Source of the DNA: Capsulimonas corticalis
Lineage (GTDB): Bacteria > Armatimonadota > Armatimonadia > Armatimonadales > Capsulimonadaceae
Direction: 5' to 3'
Assembly (NCBI RefSeq): GCF_003574315.2
Contig: NZ_AP025739.1
Span: forward strand, 620,001 to 684,000
DNA: 64,000 bases
Shown: piece by piece, positions 42,786 through 51,253 of the stretch
Layout of the letters: each line of letters begins with the position of its first letter
Numbering within the stretch: position 1 is the stretch's first letter
Made by a program: the position numbers and the translations under genes
Notes under the pieces: model-generated
Told to the model about the DNA's origin: nothing
The model's database searches: none
What the model saw: only the letters and a program-made list of their open reading frames with translations

Positions 42786-43895
42786 ATGCAGAAACTGATC
42801 GGATCGACCGGCGCGCGGCTTACCCTCGCCGCCGGATTAGGATATCTTACCCTCGTGTCAGCGCACGCGGAGGAGTGGAAGGCCAATGACAAGGCGGCCG
42901 CGCAGCTTCAGCCGGCGCAGACATTCGATGGATTCTCCGTGCGCCTTCCCGCATCGGTCGCCTCGCCCACCGTCGCCGATATCGCCGACGGAAAAGGCAA
43001 GAGCTACACCTGGAGCCTGAGCCCATCCGATGACAAGGGCGGCGTGTTCATCATCCGCACACGCCCGCTCGCCGCCGGCCAGACGCCGGATCAGATCCTG
43101 ACGGACTGGACCACGCGCTCGGTTCTGACGCGCCTGGATGATGTCGGCAAATCGCCCGCGCAGTCGGGGACTGTGGGCGAGGGGACATTCACGCGTCTGT
43201 ACTATCATGGCCGGGAGAAGACGGGGGCAAAGGACCTCGTACATGGCTTCGTTTATGTCGGAGTCGCGCAGAACCATGTCTTCGTGATCGAATCGCAGGA
43301 TCCAACAGGCAAGTATACCGCGAGCCTGCCGCAGACGGAAGCGGCGGCGCTCACGCTCAAGGCCATCGCTCCGGATGTCCCGAAGCCGATAGACACCGGC
43401 AAAGAACTGTCGAGCGACGCGCATGCGGCGGATCTGGGCGCCGAAATTCAGACCGATGGCTATGCGCTGCGTCCGCCCAAAGGCTATGTGCGCGGCGAGC
43501 TTCCCATGGGCGACCAGGGCGTGTCGGTCACGGCCTGGGAAGGTCAGCCCAATGAGATGGGCATGCGCCCGATGTTCGTCTTCCGCACTACGCCGGTCAA
43601 AGGCGCGCACGCGGTGTCGCCGATCGAAGACGGTCTCGATACCGGCGTGGAGATGCTGCGCCGCTTCATCCCCAGCGTACAGGTTGACGCCACGCAGTAC
43701 GGCATGGTGCACGGGCTGGAGTGCGCGTACACCACCTACACCGCGGCGCCGAACGCGCAGAATTTCCATGGCGTCATCTATTCCATTCACGATGGCGACA
43801 AGGTGATCATCGCGGGCGGGATCGACACCGCGCCGACCTCGGACAAGAGCGTGCCGATCATCGAAGCCGCCTGCCGATCGATTCGCAAGCCATAA
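42786..43895 (+). CDS. secreted protein with two similar domains, 369 residues
   Basis: Not recognised by family. A signal peptide (cut after AHA, about residue 28) precedes two domains of about 150 residues that look like an ancient duplication: each starts DG-(F/Y)-(S/A)-(V/L)-R-x-P, has F-x(I/F)RT-x-P, then a (V/G)HG(F/V)(V/I)Y segment and VFVIES/VIIAGG, and ends in a short helix (AAALTLKAI, EAACRSIRK). It could be a periplasmic or extracellular binding module. AAGGGG lies 7 nt before the ATG. A 14-bp-stem hairpin follows at 43967. Confidence 0.7.
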   Translation: MQKLIGSTGARLTLAAGLGYLTLVSAHAEEWKANDKAAAQLQPAQTFDGFSVRLPASVASPTVADIADGKGKSYTWSLSPSDDKGGVFIIRTRPLAAGQTPDQILTDWTTRSVLTRLDDVGKSPAQSGTVGEGTFTRLYYHGREKTGAKDLVHGFVYVGVAQNHVFVIESQDPTGKYTASLPQTEAAALTLKAIAPDVPKPIDTGKELSSDAHAADLGAEIQTDGYALRPPKGYVRGELPMGDQGVSVTAWEGQPNEMGMRPMFVFRTTPVKGAHAVSPIEDGLDTGVEMLRRFIPSVQVDATQYGMVHGLECAYTTYTAAPNAQNFHGVIYSIHDGDKVIIAGGIDTAPTSDKSVPIIEAACRSIRKP

Positions 43896-43966
43896 CCGCC
43901 TGCCCGTTTGAGCACAAACGCCTGCTCCGTCGATAAGAAGAATATCACACCGTTTCGACGCCCCTC

Positions 43967-44002
43967 GCCGCTGCGACGCCCTGTGCCGTCGCAGCGGCGA
44001 AC
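43967..44002. other. hairpin with 14-bp stem
   Basis: TCGCCGCTGCGACG (43967-43980) pairs perfectly with CGTCGCAGCGGCGA (43989-44002) around CCCTGTGC. No U-run follows. It sits between the stop of the two-domain protein and the next start, and may act as a terminator-like or stabilising structure. Confidence 0.6.
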
Positions 44003-44020
44003 GGCTGTATCATACCTGTC

Positions 44021-45094
44021 ATGAGCGCAACAAAAACGACAATTTGGGACTGGATCCGCGACCTCGCCAAAGAGGCGCACGCCAATCGCGACGCCGATCG
44101 CTACCACATGGTCCGTCTGTTCTACGACGCCATGCAAATGATGTCCACGGATCCCAAGCAATCGCAGGCCATGCTGACCCAGGCCCGGCGCGAGGCCGTG
44201 CTGCTTTCACACGACTGGTTCATGCTGCTTTGCGATCACTGGCTCTGCCAGATCGCGGTGAACAAGCTGCCGGACTATGAACGCGCGCGCACGCTCGCCG
44301 AGGAGGCCGTCCGCGAGGCGATGTCTCCCAAATACAACGGCCTGCCGCAGCGCGTCTGCGTGTTTGACGATCTGGTCGGCGTTTACCAGGGCCTCGACCC
44401 GCTAGGATACGCCGCCGAGATCGAGGACGCCTGCGCGCAGATGGAGCGCTACCAGCCCGATCCCTACAGCTGCGCCCACTGCCTGCGCGCCATCCGGATC
44501 GACCACGATCTGGAGCACGGACGCCTGGAGGAAGCCAAATCGGGCGCTCTCGCGGGCCTCAAGGCGCCCGAGCGCACGGACCACTATCCGCCGCTCTACT
44601 ACCTGAGTCTCTGCCACATCGCCTTCGCCGAAGGCGACTTCGCGGGAATGGCGCACTGGGCCGGCGCCGGCCACGTTTTCCATGGCCGGATGGGCGAGGA
44701 GCGCACGAACATCGAACTGATGATGTGGTCCGCCCTCGCGCACGCCCGCCTCGGCGACCGATCAAAAGCGCTCGCTTCCTACCGCGCGGCCCGCTTCGCC
44801 GCCAAAACGCTGGGCCGCGCCATGTCCCCGCGTTACTACGATGCGCTCGCCGAATATCAGAAGGCCCTCGGGCGCGACAAACTCGCCCTGATCGCCCGCG
44901 ACCAGCAGCTCCCCACCCTCGGCGGCGCCACGCATCTGGAATGCCAGTGCCGCCTCGACCGCCTGCGCCTGCTCGTCAAACTGGGACGGCCGTATGACGA
45001 AGAACTGGACGCCCTGCGCGCGATCGCCGCAAAACTGCGCGATCCGGCGGCGGTGCTGGCGATGGCGGGGGAGGCCCTCACTCACTCTCCGTAG
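44021..45094 (+). CDS. helical-repeat protein, 357 residues
   Basis: Not recognised by name. It is soluble and almost entirely helical with TPR-like pairs: AHANRDADRYHMVRLFYDAM, SHDWFMLLCDHWLC, YPPLYYLSLCHIAFAEGDF and RSKALASYRAARFAA. Several Cys and Trp are spread through the middle. There is no catalytic signature. The ATG follows TATCAT after 7 nt without a Shine-Dalgarno, so the transcript may be leaderless. It ends 19 bp before the palindromic repeats of the arabinose region. Confidence 0.7.
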   Translation: MSATKTTIWDWIRDLAKEAHANRDADRYHMVRLFYDAMQMMSTDPKQSQAMLTQARREAVLLSHDWFMLLCDHWLCQIAVNKLPDYERARTLAEEAVREAMSPKYNGLPQRVCVFDDLVGVYQGLDPLGYAAEIEDACAQMERYQPDPYSCAHCLRAIRIDHDLEHGRLEEAKSGALAGLKAPERTDHYPPLYYLSLCHIAFAEGDFAGMAHWAGAGHVFHGRMGEERTNIELMMWSALAHARLGDRSKALASYRAARFAAKTLGRAMSPRYYDALAEYQKALGRDKLALIARDQQLPTLGGATHLECQCRLDRLRLLVKLGRPYDEELDALRAIAAKLRDPAAVLAMAGEALTHSP

Positions 45095-45112
45095 TGACCT
45101 CCCCCCTCCCGT

Positions 45113-45331
45113 GGCAAACCCACCCCGGCGCTTCGCGCCACCCCTCCCGCCGACGGGAAGGGTTATTTCAGAGCGTGTTGTCGCAAGCGATGTCCGTAAG
45201 AGGCAATCTTACAAACCCTTCCCGTCGGCGGGAGGGGTCGGCCGAAGGCCGGGGGTGGGTTTGCCCCGGAGGGGTGGCGCGAAGCGCCGGGGTGGGTTTG
45301 CCACGGGAGGGGGCGGCCGAAGGCCGGGGAT
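45113..45331. repeat. GC-rich palindromic repeat with core (copy B)
   Basis: Arms GGCAAACCCACCCCGGCG and CGGGGGTGGGTTTGCC flank a core of about 50 nt (45163-45214) with hairpins including GTAAGA...TCTTAC. Two further half-modules with CGCGAAGCGCCGGGGTGGG and GGCCGAAGGCCGGGG follow to 45331. It lies just upstream of the arabinose promoter region. Confidence 0.88.
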
Positions 45332-45336
45332 AGGTC

Positions 45337-45378
45337 AAATCTAAACGTATAGATATTTTGCAAATTATGGTGTATAAT
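45337..45378 (+). promoter_or_regulatory. promoter region of the arabinose operon
   Basis: TATAAT (45373-45378) has no recognisable -35 box at 16-18 bp. In its place is an imperfect palindrome AAATCTA-N6-TAGATATTT (45337-45358) with ACGT at its centre. This would suit a regulator of AraC or AraR type, but the sequence match to known sites is only loose. The ATG of araA is 82 bp downstream. Confidence 0.5.
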
Positions 45379-45459
45379 GCCTGAAACAGCGTTCGCGCGC
45401 ACCCTTGTATTGCAACGACGCCCTTGCGCCCGCGCCAACATTCACCAGGAGCACCCATC

Positions 45460-46956
45460 ATGTCGGATTTGAAACAGCATGTCGTCTGGTTCGTCACCGG
45501 AAGCCAGCACCTTTACGGACCGGAGACACTGAAGCAGGTCGCCGCGCATTCGCAGCAGATCGCGGAAGGGCTGAACGCGGACGCGGCGATCCCCGCCAGG
45601 ATCGTCTTCAAGCCAGTGCTGACGACGCCGAGCGAGATTCATAAGCTGTTGCGCGACGCGAACTCCGACGACGAGTGCGCGGGCGTGATCACGTGGATGC
45701 ACACATTCTCGCCCGCCAAAATGTGGATTGCCGGTCTCTCTGAACTGCGCAAGCCGCTGCTGCACCTGCACACCCAGTTCAACCGCGACATTCCGTGGTC
45801 CAGCATCGACATGGACTTTATGAACCTGAACCAGGCCGCGCACGGCGACCGGGAGTACGGGTTTATCGGAACGCGCATGGGAATCGCCCGCAAGGTCGTC
45901 GTCGGCTACTGGGAAGATCCGGCGATTCGTAAGTCCATCGGCGATTGGACCCGCACGGCGGTCGCGTACACGGAAGGCCGCCGCTTGAAAGTCGCCCGGT
46001 TCGGCGATAACATGCGCGAAGTGGCCGTCACCGAAGGCGACAAGGTCGAAGCGCAGATCCAATTGGGCTGGTCGGTCAACGGCTTCGGCGTCGGCGATCT
46101 CGTCGAACGAGTCAACAGCTTCTCCGACGCTGAAGTCAACACACTGATGGCGGAATACGCCGATCTGTACGACTTCGCCGACGGGCTCAAAGGCGAAGGT
46201 CCCGGACGCGATTCCGTCCGTGTCCAGGCGCGCATCGAGCTGGGCCTGAAATCGTTCCTGACCGAAGGCGGCTTCGGCGCTTTCACCACCACCTTTGAAG
46301 ATCTGCACGGCCTCAAGCAGCTCCCCGGCCTCGCCGTCCAGCGCCTGATGGCGCAGGGCTACGGCTTCGGCGGCGAAGGCGACTGGAAGACCGCCGCCCT
46401 CGTCCGCGTGATGAAGATCATGGCGACCGGCGTCGGCAAGGGCACCTCCTTCATGGAGGATTACACCTACCATCTAGAACCCGGCAACGAACTGGTTCTC
46501 GGCGCGCACATGCTGGAGATCTGCCCGACCATCGCGGCGACCAAGCCGCGCATCGAAGTCCACCCGCTGGGCATCGGCGGCAAGGAAGATCCTGCCCGAC
46601 TCGTCTTCGACGGCGCGTCCGGCCCCGCCATCAACGCCTCCCTGATCGACCTCGGGACCCGCTTCCGCCTGATCATCAACGCGGTGGACGCCGTCGAGGT
46701 CACCCAGTCCATGCCCAACCTCCCGGTCGCCCGCGTCCTCTGGAAGGCCCAACCCTCCCTGCGCGTCGCCGCCGAAACCTGGATCCTCGCCGGCGGCGCC
46801 CACCACACCAGCTTCTCACTGGACCTGACCGCCGAGCAGATGATCGACTGGGCCGAGCTGAACAAGATCGAGTATCTCTTGATCGACAACAGCACGACAT
46901 CGCTTGGCTTCCGGAACGAACTGCGCTGGAGCGACGCGGCTTGGCGCGGGCGGTAG
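45460..46956 (+). CDS. araA: L-arabinose isomerase
   Basis: AraA converts L-arabinose to L-ribulose with a Mn-type metal in the cytoplasm. The 498-residue protein has [17 protein letters not shown] at the N-terminus, the [17 protein letters not shown] stretch, and [25 protein letters not shown] with the metal and active-site Glu/His residues. The frame is open 12 codons further upstream, but the ATG at 45460 has AGGAG 9 nt before it. It is first in the araA, adh, araB, araD, abf series. Confidence 0.96.
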   Translation: MSDLKQHVVWFVTGSQHLYGPETLKQVAAHSQQIAEGLNADAAIPARIVFKPVLTTPSEIHKLLRDANSDDECAGVITWMHTFSPAKMWIAGLSELRKPLLHLHTQFNRDIPWSSIDMDFMNLNQAAHGDREYGFIGTRMGIARKVVVGYWEDPAIRKSIGDWTRTAVAYTEGRRLKVARFGDNMREVAVTEGDKVEAQIQLGWSVNGFGVGDLVERVNSFSDAEVNTLMAEYADLYDFADGLKGEGPGRDSVRVQARIELGLKSFLTEGGFGAFTTTFEDLHGLKQLPGLAVQRLMAQGYGFGGEGDWKTAALVRVMKIMATGVGKGTSFMEDYTYHLEPGNELVLGAHMLEICPTIAATKPRIEVHPLGIGGKEDPARLVFDGASGPAINASLIDLGTRFRLIINAVDAVEVTQSMPNLPVARVLWKAQPSLRVAAETWILAGGAHHTSFSLDLTAEQMIDWAELNKIEYLLIDNSTTSLGFRNELRWSDAAWRGR

Positions 46957-46989
46957 GAGAATGCCCCCCGGCCCTTCGGGTGCTCCCGA

Positions 46990-47178
46990 GCAAACCCACC
47001 CCGGCGCTTCGCGCCACCCCCTCCCACCGACGGGAAGGGTTTGTAAGATGGCCTCTTACGAAAAGTGTTTGCGATAACACACTCTGAAATAGCCCTTCCC
47101 GTCGGCGGGAGGGGTCGGCCGAAGGCCGGGGGTGGGTTTGCCCGGGAGGGGTGGCGCGAAGCGCCGGGGTGGGTTTGC
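46990..47178. repeat. GC-rich palindromic repeat, core inverted (copy C)
   Basis: The arms have the same order as copies B and F (CGCTTCGCG on the left, GGCCGAAGGCC on the right), but the core (47040-47091) is the reverse complement of the core in D: it starts TTTGTAAGATGGCC and ends CACACTCTGAAATA. It lies between araA and the dehydrogenase gene. Confidence 0.88.
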
Positions 47179-47233
47179 ATTGGGCGCCCGAAGGCCGCAA
47201 GGATTTGCCAACAAACAGCAAGAAAACAACACC

Positions 47234-48274
47234 ATGAAATCCATCAAACTCACCGGCCTGCGCCGCATGGAGATGTTCGACGTCCCGAAGCCGGAGCTCG
47301 CCTCCGACCATGATGTCCTGATCAAAATGGCCGCCATCGGCATCTGCGGATCGGATGTCCATTATTTTGCCGAAGGCGGCATTGGCGTCCAAGTCGTGCA
47401 GTATCCTTATGCGGCCGGACATGAAGGCGCGGGGGTCGTCGAAGCGGTCGGGGCGGCGGTGACGCAGATTAAAGTGGGCGACCGGGTCGCCTTCGATCCG
47501 GCGATTTCCTGCTGGGAGTGCGACCAGTGCCTCGCGGGGCGCAGCCACACTTGCCGCCGTCAAAGTTTTTTGGGCTGTCCGGGGCAGGTGGAAGGGTGCC
47601 TGGCGGAGTATCTGGTGCTGCCGGACCGCAACTGCTTCCCGATCCCGGATTCGATGACGCTCGAAGAGGCCGCCATTGCCGAACCATTGAGCATCGGCCT
47701 GCACGGCATCGCGCTGTCGATACCGCTGGCGGGCGCCAAGATCGGGATTTTGGGCGCGGGGCCCATCGGCTTGAGCGTTCTGCTTCCCGCGAAGGCGATG
47801 GGCGCGGGCAGGGTCTATATGACGGACAAGATCGACGCCCGTCTCGATGTCGCCTCCCGCGCCGGCGCGGACTGGGTGGGCAACCCGGACAAGATCGATG
47901 TCGTCCAAGCCGTCGCCGAACGTGAACCCGGTCTGCTCGATGTCGTCTTTGAATGCAGCGGCAAGCAAGAAGCCATGGATCAGGGCGTCGAACTCCTGAA
48001 GCCCGGCGGTAAACTGATGCTGATCGGCATTCCCGGTGCGCACAATCGCGTCTCATTCGACATCAACCAATTGCGGCGCAAAGAAATCACCGTGCAGAAT
48101 GTCCGGCGCCAGAACGAACAGGTCCAGAACGCCATCGATATGATCGCCAATCGCACGATCGACGTCAGCGTGATGATCACACATCGATTCCCCTTCGAGC
48201 GAACGCAAGAAGGGTTCGATATGGTGACCGATTACCAGGACGGCGTTGTGAAGGCGATGGTTTTGGTGGGGTGA
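47234..48274 (+). CDS. zinc-dependent sorbitol/polyol-type dehydrogenase
   Basis: A 346-residue zinc MDR of the sorbitol/L-arabinitol/xylitol dehydrogenase type. Catalytic zinc ligands lie in GICGSDVHYF and AGHEGAG; the structural-zinc Cys set is CWECDQCLAGRSHTC; the NAD loop is ILGAGPIGLSVL. It should interconvert a polyol and a ketose in the cytoplasm. It lies between araA and araB, where it is not part of the classic pathway, so it may let arabinitol or xylitol feed into the same route. Only a weak ribosome site (AAGAAA) precedes the ATG at 47234. Confidence 0.88.
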   Translation: MKSIKLTGLRRMEMFDVPKPELASDHDVLIKMAAIGICGSDVHYFAEGGIGVQVVQYPYAAGHEGAGVVEAVGAAVTQIKVGDRVAFDPAISCWECDQCLAGRSHTCRRQSFLGCPGQVEGCLAEYLVLPDRNCFPIPDSMTLEEAAIAEPLSIGLHGIALSIPLAGAKIGILGAGPIGLSVLLPAKAMGAGRVYMTDKIDARLDVASRAGADWVGNPDKIDVVQAVAEREPGLLDVVFECSGKQEAMDQGVELLKPGGKLMLIGIPGAHNRVSFDINQLRRKEITVQNVRRQNEQVQNAIDMIANRTIDVSVMITHRFPFERTQEGFDMVTDYQDGVVKAMVLVG

Positions 48275-48275
48275 G

Positions 48276-48501
48276 GGCAAACCCACCCCGGCGCTTCGCG
48301 CGACCCCTCCGGGGCAAACCCACCCCCGGCCTTCGGCCGACCCCTCCCGCCGACGGGAAGGGTTATTTCAGAGTGTGTTATCGCAAACACTTTTCGTAAG
48401 AGGCCATCTTACAAACCCTTCCCGTCGGCGGGAGGGGGCGGCCGAAGGCCGGGGGTGGGTTTGCCCCGGAGGGGTCGCGCGAAGCGCCGGGGTGGGTTTG
48501 C
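48276..48501. repeat. GC-rich palindromic repeat with core (copy D)
   Basis: Two modules in a row: a short one (48276-48311) and a full one with the core at 48364-48415. The core contains the hairpins GTGTT...AACAC and GTAAGA...TCTTAC. It lies between the dehydrogenase gene and araB, and the last module ends 36 bp before the araB start. Confidence 0.88.
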
Positions 48502-48537
48502 TCATCCAATTTTTCTCATTCACAGGAGTTCCTACCC

Positions 48538-50205
48538 TTGTCACAATACACCATCGGTCTTGACTACGGAACCAGCTCGGTCCGGGCGGTCCTTGTCGAT
48601 ATCCAGTCCGGCGAAGAGCTGGCCTCGTCTGTCTTCCCCTACCCGCACGGCGTCGGCGGCGTGGTGATCGATCCCCGCGATCCCGATGTTGCACGTCAAC
48701 ATCCACGCGATTATTTGGATGGCGCGCAGGCCGTGATTACCGGCGTGCTGGATCAGGTAAAGGGGCGGCCGGGGTTTAGCGCCAATCAAGTGATTGGCCT
48801 GGGCGTCGATACGACGGGGTCCACGCCGATCCCGGTGGATGCGCAGGGGACGCCGCTGGCGCTGACGCCGGAGTTTGACGGCAATCTGGCGGCGATGGTC
48901 TATCTCTGGAAGGATCATACGGGACACGCCGAGGCCGCGCAAATTACAAAAACGGCTTCCGAGATTCGGCCACAGTATTTGCTGAAGTGCGGCGGGATTT
49001 ACAGCGCCGAATGGTTCTGGTCGAAGATCCTACGCTGTCTGCACGCCAACCCCGAAGTATTTAACGCCGCGTATACCTGGGTCGAACACGCCGACTGGTT
49101 GCCCGCTGTGCTGACGGGCACGGCGCATCCCGACAAGATCCAGCGCGGGATCTGCGCCGCCGGACATAAGGCGATGTTCCATCCCAGCTGGGGCGGCTAT
49201 CCGGACGCAGAGTTTTTGACGGCGCTCGATCCCAAGCTGGCCCGCGTCGGCGCCAGCCTCCCGAATGTCGCTTACGCCGCCGGACAGGTGGCGGGAACGC
49301 TCAGCCTGGAGTGGGCGGAGCGCACGGGCCTGAGTGAAGGGATCGCGGTTTCTGTCGGCGCGTTCGACGCGCATCTGGGCGGCGTCGGCTCCGGCATCAA
49401 GCCGGGCGCGCTGGTCAAGAACATCGGAACTTCGACCTGCGATATGATGATCGCGCCGCTGGATCAAGAACTCGCCGATATCCCCGGCCTCTGCGGCATC
49501 GTCCCCGAATCGATCCTGCCGGGCTACTATGGCCTGGAGGCTGGACAGTCGGCTGTCGGCGATATCTTCAACTGGTTCGTCAACGGCATTCAGCCGGGCG
49601 GCCTGGGTCATGAAGAACTGACGGCCATTGCCGAAAAACTCGCCCCCGGCGAAAGCGGCTTGCTCGCCTTAGACTGGCACAACGGCAACCGTACGATCCT
49701 GGTCGATCAGCGCCTCACCGGCGCCGTTCTCGGCCTGACCTTGCAGACAACGCCCGCCGAGCTGTATCGCGCCTGGATTGAAGCGACGGCGTTTGGCGCG
49801 CGCGTCATTATGGAGCGTCTGGAAGAATACGGCCAAAAAGTGGAGCAGATCATCAACTGCGGCGGCATCTCGGTCAAGAACCCGATGGTGATGCAGATCT
49901 ACGCCGACATCATGGGCCGCCCCATCGCCATCTCCCGCTCCACGCAGACCGCCGCGCTCGGTTCGGCTGTCGCCGCCGCCGTCGCCGCCGGGGCCTTCCC
50001 GGGCTTCGCCGAGGCGACCGAGAAGATGACCGCGCTGAACCCGCGCATCTTCGAGCCGAACTTGGAAAGCCAGAAGACCTATGACCGGATCTACGCACAG
50101 TATAAGAAGATCCACGACGCCTTCGGCGTCCAAGGTTCACAGGGCGATCTGTTCGGCGTGATGAAAGAGCTGCTCTCGATCCGCGACGAGGTGCGCAATG
50201 TCTAA
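48538..50205 (+). CDS. araB: ribulokinase
   Basis: AraB phosphorylates L-ribulose to L-ribulose-5-phosphate. The 555-residue FGGY-family kinase has YTIGLDYGTSSVRAVLVD at the N-terminus, IGLGVDTTGSTPIPVD and the C-terminal domain stretch EQIINCGGISVKNPMVMQIYADIMGRP. The start codon is TTG at 48538 with AGGAG 9 nt upstream; the family N-terminus leaves no ATG nearby. Its stop overlaps araD by 8 bp. Confidence 0.95.
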   Translation: MSQYTIGLDYGTSSVRAVLVDIQSGEELASSVFPYPHGVGGVVIDPRDPDVARQHPRDYLDGAQAVITGVLDQVKGRPGFSANQVIGLGVDTTGSTPIPVDAQGTPLALTPEFDGNLAAMVYLWKDHTGHAEAAQITKTASEIRPQYLLKCGGIYSAEWFWSKILRCLHANPEVFNAAYTWVEHADWLPAVLTGTAHPDKIQRGICAAGHKAMFHPSWGGYPDAEFLTALDPKLARVGASLPNVAYAAGQVAGTLSLEWAERTGLSEGIAVSVGAFDAHLGGVGSGIKPGALVKNIGTSTCDMMIAPLDQELADIPGLCGIVPESILPGYYGLEAGQSAVGDIFNWFVNGIQPGGLGHEELTAIAEKLAPGESGLLALDWHNGNRTILVDQRLTGAVLGLTLQTTPAELYRAWIEATAFGARVIMERLEEYGQKVEQIINCGGISVKNPMVMQIYADIMGRPIAISRSTQTAALGSAVAAAVAAGAFPGFAEATEKMTALNPRIFEPNLESQKTYDRIYAQYKKIHDAFGVQGSQGDLFGVMKELLSIRDEVRNV

Positions 50206-50914
50206 TCTGACCATCGACGAACTCAAAGAGTCCGTCTACACCGCCAACATCGCGCTCGTGCAGGCCGGCCTCGTCGTCCTGACCTGGGGCAACGCCAGCG
50301 CCGTGGACCGCGAACGCGGCGTCGTCGCCATCAAACCAAGCGGCGTCGCCTACGATGTCCTGACGCCCAAGGACATCGTTCTCGTCTCCCTGGAGACCGG
50401 CGAACTGCTGCCCGGCGAGACAATGCGCGCGTCGTCGGACACGCCCACGCACGTCCATCTTTATCAGCAGTGGCCCGAAATCGGCGGCATTGCGCACACC
50501 CACTCGCGCAACGCCACCAGCTGGGCGCAAGCCTGCCGCGAAATCCCCTGCTACGGGACCACGCACGCCGACACCTTCTACGGCCCCGTCCCTCTCGCCC
50601 GCCCACTGACAAGCGAAGAAATCGACGCCGGCTACGAACTCAACACCGGCGTCTTGATCGTGGAGCACTTCCGCGAAAACCATCTCGACCCCGACCACGT
50701 CCCCGGGATCATCCTTTCCTTCCACGCCCCGTTCGCCTGGGGCAAAACGGCGGCGAAGGCCGTGGAGCACGCCATCGTCCTGGAAGAAGTCGCCGGCCTC
50801 GCACTGCGCACCGAGCAGATCAACGCGCAGGCGGCCACGACGCCGCAGTCGATCCTGGACAAGCACTTTCGGCGTAAGCATGGGGCGGATGCTTATTATG
50901 GGCAGCCGAAGTAG
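50198..50914 (+). CDS. araD: L-ribulose-5-phosphate 4-epimerase
   Basis: AraD interconverts L-ribulose-5-phosphate and D-xylulose-5-phosphate, the last arabinose-specific step before the pentose phosphate pathway. The 238-residue class II aldolase-fold protein has LTWGNASAVDRERGVVAIKPSG, the zinc-His pair in GGIAHTHSRNATSWAQA and a further His in LSFHAPFAWGK. It overlaps araB by 8 bp and is followed by repeat E and the GH51 promoter. Confidence 0.95.
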   Translation: MSNLTIDELKESVYTANIALVQAGLVVLTWGNASAVDRERGVVAIKPSGVAYDVLTPKDIVLVSLETGELLPGETMRASSDTPTHVHLYQQWPEIGGIAHTHSRNATSWAQACREIPCYGTTHADTFYGPVPLARPLTSEEIDAGYELNTGVLIVEHFRENHLDPDHVPGIILSFHAPFAWGKTAAKAVEHAIVLEEVAGLALRTEQINAQAATTPQSILDKHFRRKHGADAYYGQPK

Positions 50915-50973
50915 GGGGTGGGCTCTATTCCCCCCCGCTTGGGTAAGTTTCCCCTTTTTCCGCTTCGGCCCAT

Positions 50974-51050
50974 GCAAACCCACCCCGGCGCTTCGCGCCA
51001 CCCTTCCCGTCGGCGGGAGGGGTCGGCCGAAGGCCGGGGGTGGGTTTGCC
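50974..51050. repeat. GC-rich palindromic repeat, short form (copy E)
   Basis: A core-less copy like A: GCAAACCCACCCCGGCGC ... GGCCGGGGGTGGGTTTGCC with the inner arms CGCGAAGCG-type and GGCCGAAGGCC. It lies 60 bp after the araD stop, ahead of the GH51 promoter. Confidence 0.85.
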
Positions 51051-51160
51051 AGGTCGAAGCCGGGAAAGGGGACAAACGAGCCAAAGCGAGTTGAGGGGAT
51101 GGGGCTTATTCTTCACGCAAACCAATCCAAACCACATCAAACCCAACCAAAAATTGGTCA

Positions 51161-51189
51161 TTGACACGGTACTTTCAACACGATATAAT
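51161..51189 (+). promoter_or_regulatory. promoter of the GH51 arabinofuranosidase
   Basis: TTGACA (51161-51166), 17 bp and TATAAT (51184-51189), a perfect sigma70 consensus. The GH51 gene therefore has its own strong promoter besides any read-through from araD. Confidence 0.85.
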
Positions 51190-51253
51190 GCATTCACCAC
51201 AAACGGACTGTCGCCGCCCGGGTATTTCCGCGCCGCGCGTCCCGAGGAGCGAC

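Noticed and set aside
46700-48043. Minus-strand frame across araA, repeat C and the dehydrogenase gene
   Set aside because: It runs through the non-coding repeat and is antisense to two well-supported genes.
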